NCBI GenBank assembly: GCA_947471745.1
Contig: CANJKZ010000468.1
Span: 1-64,000 of the forward strand
Direction: 5' to 3'
Source: Closterium sp. Naga37s-1
Lineage: Eukaryota > Streptophyta > Zygnematophyceae > Desmidiales > Closteriaceae
Length of the DNA: 64,000 nt
Shown: positions 56,901 to 64,000 of the stretch, in pieces
How the letters are laid out: every line of letters begins with the position of its first letter
Numbering within the stretch: the stretch's first letter is position 1
Translations under genes and position numbers: made by a program
Notes under the pieces: model-generated
The model's database searches: none
What the model was told of the DNA's origin: nothing
What the model saw: the letters and a program-made list of their open reading frames with translations, nothing else

Positions 56901-57407
56901 CGCACAGGCGACCCAATGTTTGGGCTTTGTTTATGTGCTATACATTTAGGCATTGTGTTGTAATAGTATTTATTGTACGGTGATGTATGTATTATTGTTG
57001 CTGCAATCCCACGCAACTTGTAATATCCTGGTCAATCGAAATGTTGGTTTGCGAAAGCTTTCGAGAAACATCCTGCAATTTCGTGCGGGCTGCGATGGAA
57101 TGTTCTTCGCAATGCGAGGTACCACAGGTCCGCAGCACTCTTCCCCTCCATGAACGCAGCTGGCGTGGCGTGTGACGAGCGACATACAGCTTCACAGCTC
57201 GGTTTTCAGTCGGGGCTGAAATCTGCTGCATAAAAGCCTGATGTGCCACTCCACACGGCAATTCCTGCACTATTTTTTTCAGCTTCCTTATTCGCGTTGG
57301 TAATAGCAAGCCCTTCGTTCTAGTCCATCCATCTGTTACCTTGTCTCCAGCGCTCCTGCTTCCATTATTTTCTACCGTCAGTCAGTCCACTGCAATTCTC
57401 GGACTAG
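56901..57407. other. Intergenic spacer between FYVE and AN1 genes
   Basis: AT-richer sequence with no supported gene. It holds the FYVE-gene 3' region and the promoter and 5' UTR of the AN1 zinc-finger gene. Confidence 0.45.
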
Positions 57408-58344
57408 ATGCCACTAGAGAGCTCTGCTGGAGGGACCGAGGCGTTTCCGAGCCTCGGTCGCCATTGTTCGCTGTCGTCGTGTCAGCTGCTCGACTTCCTC
57501 CCGTTCAAATGCGATGCGTGCCATCAGGTCGGGAGCTACCAGGGGCAAAGAGCCATCCACGTCCTCCTGAAACGCGCCAATTACGCTTTATGCCTCTAGT
57601 TTGAATTGCTCGAACTGCTCTTCGACGTAGCCGTTCCGCACGCTTTCTTACGCGATCTCCTTCCGCCCATCTCCCTGCTGCCGTTCCGCCCATCCCCCCC
57701 GACCCCGCAGCCCTTTTGTCTGGACCACCGATCGTACGGCGCGCACGAGTGTCCCGACGTCCACGTTAAGGACGTCACTGTCGCCGTCTGCCCCAAATGC
57801 TCCTCTAGCTTCCGGACGTCGCGATTCGAGGACGCCGAGAGAGCCCTCGCGCGCCACGTGGGCGGCAGCGATTGCCAGGCGGCATCGGCGGGGCGGAGGA
57901 CCAAGTGTCCGGTGCGGGGCTGCCGGCAACGACTGACCACGTCGAATCGCGTCAAGTGCAGGTAGGTACTTGATCTTTCCCTCTTGAGATTTTGGACTCT
58001 GCGATCTCTTTGTAACGGTCGCCATGATGCCCCCATCTGTGCCAGTGCATAGTCTTCAGAAATTACTCCCATCTTTGCTCTCCCGCCGCCACCACCCCAT
58101 CAGGTCGTGCGCGGAGGACCACTGCTTGCAGCACCGCCTTGCCTCTGACCATCACTGCGCGCACCTCGCTGCCTCCTCCGCTGCGAGGCCCGCACGCGCG
58201 GTGGGTACGGGGGCGGGGCAGCGGTTTTTGGATGCGCTAGCAAAGCGCACTGGCGGAGAGTGCGCGCAAAGCAGCTCTTCTGGTTCATCCTCTGATAGCG
58301 CGAATGCGGGAGTCAGCGTCCCTCCAAGCGTGAAGGCCCATTGA
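57408..58344 (+). CDS. SAP: AN1-type zinc-finger stress-associated protein
   Basis: Three exons, 57408-57527, 57711-57961 and 58104-58344, give 203 residues. Two AN1 fingers are visible. Finger 1 is spread across [37 protein letters not shown]. Finger 2 is [11 protein letters not shown]...[22 protein letters not shown]. Between them is [11 protein letters not shown]. This matches the plant SAP11/12/13 subfamily with tandem AN1 domains and no A20 domain; such proteins act in stress responses and ubiquitin or proteasome shuttling. The second finger has SCAEDHC, one residue pattern off the usual KYCGVKFC, so zinc ligand spacing there should be checked. The tail is Ser/Gly-rich. Convergent with the LCIB-like gene, stops 114 bp apart. 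Confidence 0.93.
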
Positions 58345-58458
58345 CATTTGTTTTCATTTGTTTACAGCAGCCTGGAGGAACCTTTAGTGTGTACCAATAT
58401 AATACCCACCTTATTAGAGCTTATTTAAACATTTATTGCTGTCTCATACCTACTTTGA

Positions 58459-60552
58459 CTAATCAATCACGTGTCTTGCTGGTAATGACGTGATGTCTCT
58501 AATTTGGTCCACTTCGCAATGCAAAACGTGCTTCGTTCCACGAACCACAGCATACATTGCACTAGGTGCAATGTAGTCACAAGTGCGCTCCAGTTGAAAT
58601 GGCTCCCCTGGAATCTGTTCAGATTAGGTATGCAATGCAACAACGTCAGAGCACGTCCAGACAAGGATAGTAAAGGCATGTCTAAAACAGCTGGGGCAAC
58701 ACAGTTATGAATGGCGTATAAACACAGCAAGCACCGCACCTGATAGCCAGAGTGTATTTGCACACCAGTGATGACGGCATAGTCTGCTGTCTCGGGATTC
58801 ACAGTGCGCTTCACCAGCTTCTCAATGTCCTCGGTGATTGCTGCCAGTGCTGCCTTGGTTACTCGCACCAGCGATGGACCATCCGATCCAGAGGAGTGCA
58901 CCTGGGTGGGCAGACAGGCCACGGAGGAAGCAGGGACAATTGGTTAGGTGTGGAGCGGAATTGTAGCCTCAAGGGTCACACATTGTTTCAACCGATACCA
59001 GCCCAAAATGCTTTGCACTGTGGCCCAAACAAGACCCATCCCTATTGGCCCTCACATACCCGAGCAGCGATCTTCTTTTTCAGCAGCACATACTCCTTGT
59101 CATCAGCGTCATCTTGCACCAGGCCTCCCTTTGAAATGTCGTTCTTGATGGCGATCAACGCCCTGCATGCACTGGACGGCTTGCCCCGGCCTCTTCTGAG
59201 CAGCGACCCCACCTGGCCTGACTCGCCCACCGACACGTGTGGAAAGCCAAAGAAGACGTCTGGCAGGAGAGCAAGGGAAACGAACAGAGGAAGGTCAAGC
59301 AGAGTTTCCAGACGGTCAAGAAGACAGTGAAGGCAGGGTACATGCATGCTAGACATCTGGAGGGAGCGAGTGCAAGTGGTGCGCCATGGATGCATGCATG
59401 TGACTCACATCTCTCGCGCACTTGGTCATCATTGACTTCGCAGGGGAACTCTGGCGAGTGCGACATGGCGGCCTTGAACCCCGTGGTGCCGCAGTTGACG
59501 AGCCCTCCCAGCCCCGCGATGTTGAACGAAAGCCCAAACTCGCAGTCTATCAGCTTCACTATCGGCCGGCAAACTTCGTCTCGACACGTGTTCACGAGCG
59601 CTATGCAGTTGTCCCTGGCGTGAGTGAGGTGCGTGAGGGGGGTGCATTGCACAGCAAACAAAGTCAGTACACTGGGCCAGTCGCACACATAGCTTAGGGC
59701 AAATGCTGGATAAAGCTCGTGAATCCGGTGGTTTGTACCTCTTAAAGCCAAGATTGGCGAGTTCCAGGGCGAGCGCGTGGATGAAGGTGTCCTCCTGCAT
59801 GGCGTTTGGGAAGGTCACCGCCATTGTCGCCAGCGCTGCTGGTGCCGCCTGACGATGGAGCAGATGAGAAGCACAACCGGATGCGAACGACGTGGGTTGA
59901 ATGCGATGTCATATGCATTGTGGTGCCCTGAATAGCGTGTGAGTATAACGAAACTTCGCAGTTATGAGACATCTCAACGCACGCAATGATTTTGCATGTG
60001 TTTAATGGCTTCTAAGTGAACCCACCTGCTTGGTGTACGCAAAGAAGGATCCATTCTCGGAAGTGGGAGTGACGGATGGAGCGCTTTCAGGGGACGACGG
60101 CGACGGCGAGGGTGGTGGCGATGGAAGCAGACTGGCGATGGGATAAAATGCGATAGAGGAGAGACGACAGTGCGTGGAGCAAGCTCGTGTTCAGAGAGAG
60201 GAGGGAAAACGTGACTCCGCCAGCTATAGTCGCCACGAACGATGAGGTGGATGCCGGAAAGGGAAGGGGGAGAGACAGGTGCTGGCGGTGTCACAGATAT
60301 CCGCGCGAACAGGGGCTCCTTGTTCCACGTGTCACCAGATTGTCTTTCATCTAACGAATTGTTGTTTCTGTGGGAGGAATTAATCCAGCTGTTTCTAGAC
60401 TGCGTCCCGCCATTGCGGGCCTGACAGAAGCTGCGGCTTCGTAATTTCGCAGGAACCGTCCCCGAAACGGAGACGTGTGTCGGAATCTGTCTCGGCGTGA
60501 GCGTAGCTGGTCGGGTGTGGAGTGACTGGCGGTGAGTGGCAGCTCGTAGCAT
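58459..60552 (-). CDS. LCIB: LCIB-family (theta-type carbonic anhydrase-like) CO2-concentrating protein
   Basis: LCIB proteins recapture CO2 around the pyrenoid in algae; diatom members are active zinc carbonic anhydrases. Minus-strand exons: 60131-60026, 59848-59739, 59614-59409, 59259-59060, 58901-58740, 58614-58459, all in phase. Family blocks: TFPNAMQEDTFI, DNCIALVNTCRDEV (zinc Cys plus Arg/Asp), FGLSFNIAGLGGLVNCGTTG, SHSPEFP, RERYVFFGFPHV (zinc His), SSACRALIAI (zinc Cys), EKLVKRTVNPETADYAVITGVQIHSG, then CDYIAPSAMYAVVRG. All three predicted zinc ligands are present. The N terminus is not resolved: an ATG at 60552 opens an Arg/Ser/Thr-rich, transit-like sequence (MLRAATHRQSLHTRPATL), but its join to 60131 (needs phase 2) is unclear. 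Confidence 0.92.
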
Positions 60553-61403
60553 TGCACCCCGACGTAATGCATATAGCAGCTAGGAACTGTGATTTGCGAA
60601 CACAGCAAGTAGAATCAGTCACTCATCTGCCACCAAGTCATCCTAACCGGGCCATGATTTCATTTTCAGCAACATTTGAAATTTGAAATAACTGTGGTTG
60701 GGGGTGTGATGTGAAGCGAGAAGCAGCCTTGATTTGGCGAGTGTTGCAGGTCGAAGCAAAATGTCCCGTCAGACAGCTGACTCCTCCTGGACTTCCAGCT
60801 GCTCGCCTACGTGGTGGGGGGTACCACAGGGTACTCTCCGAAAGGCTTCGTGCAAGCGAAACTCGGAGAAGTGTGTGAGCGAAACTTCACGACGAGCAAT
60901 AGTTCGCCTGCAGAGGCACGAAACTGTGTAGCCTGTAACTTTTTTGCCATCGCCCGTTCTGTGCAAGCATCTTCTTCCCCCCACCCCTGATGGCCAATCT
61001 CCCATGCAGACCAGCTGGGCCAGCCGTTCTGATCAGCCTTTTGGTCTTATCGTCATTGGGCTTCCCCTCACGCAATTGGCTGCTGTACCTGGTTGTGCCA
61101 TCCACCACACGCCGTAGCTGACGCTCTTCGCTCGGCCAAGTTCTCTTATTTCTGTGAGTTTCTGTTGATTACTTTAGGTTCCTCTCGATCTCATATTGTT
61201 CATCAGTTTTTTTTATCGAGATTGGTTTTCGCAATTGTCAGGGTAGTCGCAACCTTTTCTAGGGCTGCATTTTTTCCATCTCCTTGATATAGCATTTTGG
61301 TGCGTCTAATAATAGTGGTAGCCAGCCTTCCTTCTGAGTTCTCCGGCATTCGTTTTGCGGATTGCTCGCAGGCTCTCCAGTCCAGGTTCAGTAACTTTAA
61401 ACC
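60553..61403. other. Divergent upstream region of LCIB-like and OEP21 genes
   Basis: The two genes face away from each other. No supported gene is seen. The region should contain both promoters and 5' UTRs; pyrimidine-rich sequence just upstream of 61404 is probably OEP21 5' UTR. Confidence 0.45.
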
Positions 61404-61928
61404 ATGGAGACTTCTCTACGGCTTAACGCTGAAGACAGGAGCCTGGTGATGCACGCAAAGGAGAATTTTGTGAGTGACGGCAACATCGCGCTTCAGGTCC
61501 ATGCGAAGCTGAACACGCAGACAGGCAAGCCTAGCTGCTTGATTCAGCTCAAGAAGAAATTCTTCCCGGAAGTTCTGACAAGCATTGACGTTGGTGCTAA
61601 AGTGGACGTTGAGTCGCGAGAAGTGACTTACAGCATTCAAGGAAAGAAGACCTGGGAGCTAACAGATAATGGCCTTCTGTGTCTCGATCTCAAGGGCGCG
61701 TACAATTACCAGCCTCACACCCAGTCCGGGAAGCCGAAGGCTTCAGTGGAGCTTAGCCAGAAGGTGTTTAATTTCACAGAGGATCAAGATCTGAAGGTCA
61801 AGCTGGGGTACAACGTCGTTGCGAGAAAGCCTTACTTGCAGCTGCGTGAGAACAATTGGACCTTGAATGCTGAGTTACGGGAGACTGCTGGTAAGCGCGT
61901 TCACTGGAGCATTGCTTATGATTTGTAA
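61404..61928 (+). CDS. OEP21: Chloroplast outer envelope pore protein OEP21
   Basis: OEP21 is a small beta-barrel, anion-selective channel of the plastid outer envelope for phosphorylated carbohydrates. The 174-residue single-exon frame matches the family length and pattern: start METSLRLN, HAKENF, then alternating beta-strands, DQDLKVKLGYNV, and the highly conserved LRENNWTLNAEL followed by the terminal WSIAYDL (land-plant proteins end RYDL). There is no cleavable transit peptide, as expected for outer-envelope barrels. The coding region is intronless, unlike its neighbours. Confidence 0.95.
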   Translation: METSLRLNAEDRSLVMHAKENFVSDGNIALQVHAKLNTQTGKPSCLIQLKKKFFPEVLTSIDVGAKVDVESREVTYSIQGKKTWELTDNGLLCLDLKGAYNYQPHTQSGKPKASVELSQKVFNFTEDQDLKVKLGYNVVARKPYLQLRENNWTLNAELRETAGKRVHWSIAYDL

Positions 61929-62179
61929 GCCATGGAGTTAGGATATTGTAGGAAAAAACCCTTTGCCACCTTTACCTAGCTGCTGTGTCCGTCCCCTTTG
62001 TTTCCGGCTACCAGTCTCTGAAGTAGGCTGGCGTCTTCAGCCTGTTACTATACCACTAATATTCTGTGTGCTCTTAAGATGCACAGGTCTCTGCATGTTG
62101 AACCATCTTTGTGATAATGTAGGGCATTTGGTAACGCAGGTGCAAGAGATCGTTTTGTGAAGCAACACAGATACACATT

Positions 62180-64000
62180 CTACATGAAATATACACCAGA
62201 CATTCCAGAGGTTATGGCTAGCTGCCACTCACTAACTCCCCTCTCATCCTCGTCCTCCCTATCTTGATATACATTACGTTGTAGGTGTACAAATGCCGCC
62301 ATCAGTATATTGTATACGTTGGCCTGAAAAGGGGGGCAGGGACAATGGGAAAAGCAGGGTGGAGGCGGAAGTCTTTTGAGTGTATGTGTGCACAAGGGTT
62401 ATCGGCAAAAGCTTATAAACTGTTTCACTGATGAGACGGCTCAATGAGGAAGGGGTCATGGCACGTACCCTTGCCTGACATCGGAGCACAGATGCATGCA
62501 ATGCCTCCGCATGGCCGATGATGATTATGTTCTCTTCAGGCCACTGCGCGAATACAAGATAGCACGGCACAGCGAAAGAACATAGATGTCAGAGAATATT
62601 CACGGTTACAAATCAAAAGTTGTGACTCGGCCCCCCAACCCTTCCGTTACCTGTTCTGCGATTCGGTCTATGGCTGTCACCAGTCTCATTGCCGCCCGCT
62701 CCACTTCCTCCGGTCCCCTTGGGACCCTCAAGTCCGCGCCTCCTGTCACTGCCCACACCACCCTCTCCACACACTCTGCAGGCAATAATGCCTCCAGCGC
62801 CGCCCGACCCGCCAGCGCATGGGACAAACGCGGCCGTGCCGTTCCGGGCGGGATCACCTCACAGAGGGAGTAGTCGATGCAGGCACGGATGTGGGGCAGA
62901 GGGACTGGCATGCCAGCCTGCCACATGTCAACCGCCGATGCGGCTTCCTGAGCCCTCCGATCAGCAGGGTCGTGGTACGAACTGGAAAGAGAGCCGGCCA
63001 CGTCTCTCGCGTGCTTTCGCTTGTGGTGGTGCAGTGCCTGCGCGGGCGTCAGCGGTTGCTGTTGGTGGCAGCAAGGGATGTGGGAGGTGCGATGGGCAGA
63101 ACATGGGAGAGAAAAGGGTCAGGCGTCAAGGCGCAGTTGCATCTAATTTGGAAATTGTTGGCAATAAGTATACCCGCTTGCATACACCACCTCATTAATT
63201 ACAGGCACATTACTTGAACTCCTCCCCCCTCACCCCCCACCTCCAAGTCTCCCACCCCTCACCCGACCACACCCCAACCTAGCCCCAGACCTGTGCACCT
63301 GCATGGCTCGGAGGATGTGCCGCTGCACCCCCACCGTCCTGCACCCCGCCGCACCAACGCGCCCCACGCGCGGCAGCGGCAGGCACGGCGACGAGGAGCA
63401 CCCATACCCAGGTCCCGAGGGCGCGTAGTCCATGTCAGGCGTGCTGCTCATGGCGGCTATCAGCTCCGCGGCTGTCTCCGCGCAGCGCACGTACGGCGCG
63501 CACACCACGCGCGTCACCCCCCACCCCTCGCGCCGCAGCCGCACCCCCACCTGGTACGCCTGGTACCGCCCCCATTCCGACAGCGGCGGGTCCCACGGCC
63601 GGCTGGTGGGCTCCCGCTGCGCCCATCGCGGATCGACGGCGTCGAGGCGCTCCGCGTGGCGCAGGACGAATACGTGCTGGCGCCGCTGCAGCACCGCGGA
63701 CTGGAACCCGCAGATGCGGAAGAGCATGGCACGCCAGGGGGAGTCGAACTTGCGCCAGTCGACCTGGCGGGGGAGCGGCGGCATGCCCGCGTCGAAAAAT
63801 TGCTCTGCGGAGGACGTGGGGGAGGCGCAGGTGGAAGTGCTACAGGAGGAGGAGGGGGAATGGGAATCCGCGGACCTATGGCGGAGAATAGGTGCGGAGG
63901 TGGCGGAGGAGGTGGCGGAGAGGTACGAGGGCGCAGGGGAAGGCGGAAAGGAGGAAGGGGGAGTGGAAATGACGGAGTACTCGGGGAGGCGGAGGTTGCG
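62180..64000 (-). CDS. Histidine phosphatase (phosphoglycerate mutase-like) family protein, 5' end outside window
   Basis: Minus-strand exons: right edge-63291, 62981-62651, 62543-62469, 62323-62180, in phase. The phosphoacceptor region is HVFVLRHAERLD (RHxE type, as in UBASH3/STS-like members), followed by DPPLSEWGRYQAYQVG and APYVRCAETAAELIA. The second catalytic His is in ENIIIIGHAEALHAS, and the C terminus has QLAITSGMSGVYF. Upstream of VLRHAE the frame is open to 64000 through a Ser/Pro-rich stretch, so the start codon lies beyond the window. The substrate cannot be told from sequence. Confidence 0.85.

Noticed and set aside
60395..60622. 75-codon minus frame as the LCIB-like N terminus
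   Set aside because: It stops before the first conserved exon and offers no in-phase splice; the frame from ATG 60552 looks more transit-like, though this remains open.

Overview
The window is nuclear DNA of a green-lineage eukaryote. Genes carry many short GT-AG introns, often in C/T-rich tracts. Several products belong to plant or plastid families: CRM splicing factor, LNK clock co-regulator, thylakoid CcdA, divinyl reductase, plant siroheme methyltransferase and OEP21. An LCIB-family protein of the algal CO2-concentrating mechanism sits beside plant-type LNK and AN1 (SAP) proteins. Together with the high GC content this points to a streptophyte alga, possibly a zygnematophyte; the species is inference.

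Layout. 1-9230 is a tandem satellite of about 181 bp monomers with higher-order structure and a decayed right edge. 9688-15567 (+) encodes a four-CRM-domain splicing factor (CFM2-like). 16719-22802 (+) is a large Gln-rich LNK-like clock protein. 23606-25219 (+) is CcdA. 26032-28387 (-) is divinyl chlorophyllide reductase (DVR), head to head with siroheme-pathway uroporphyrinogen III methyltransferase UPM1 (29374-31512, +). 32065-35178 (+) is a BCAS3/ATG18-type propeller protein. 35677-36802 (+) is a plastid thioredoxin. 37207-40253 (-) is an unrecognised protein whose only intron is filled by a 29-bp minisatellite. 40808-44196 (+) is a TBL2-like WD40 protein. 44919-56900 (+) is a 13-exon FYVE-SAM-PH-like protein with an antisense Ty1/copia LTR retrotransposon (49857-55094, TSD ATGGG) in one intron. 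57408-58344 (+) is an AN1 zinc-finger protein, 58459-60552 (-) an LCIB-like protein, 61404-61928 (+) OEP21, and 62180 to the right edge (-) a histidine-phosphatase family protein whose 5' end lies outside the window.

Common threads. At least seven genes are probably plastid-targeted (CRM, CcdA, DVR, UPM1, thioredoxin, LCIB-like, OEP21). DVR and UPM1 act on the chlorophyll and siroheme branches of tetrapyrrole synthesis and share one intergenic region of 986 bp. The most unusual pattern is recurrent short tandem duplication across 5' splice sites. It occurs in the CRM gene (3 x 27 bp), TBL2 gene (5 x 24 bp), DVR gene, FYVE gene and, in extreme form, the 29-bp intronic minisatellite, where every unit carries both a potential donor and a potential acceptor. 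Exon joins were worked out by eye from splice consensus, reading phase and protein-family similarity; no transcript data were available.
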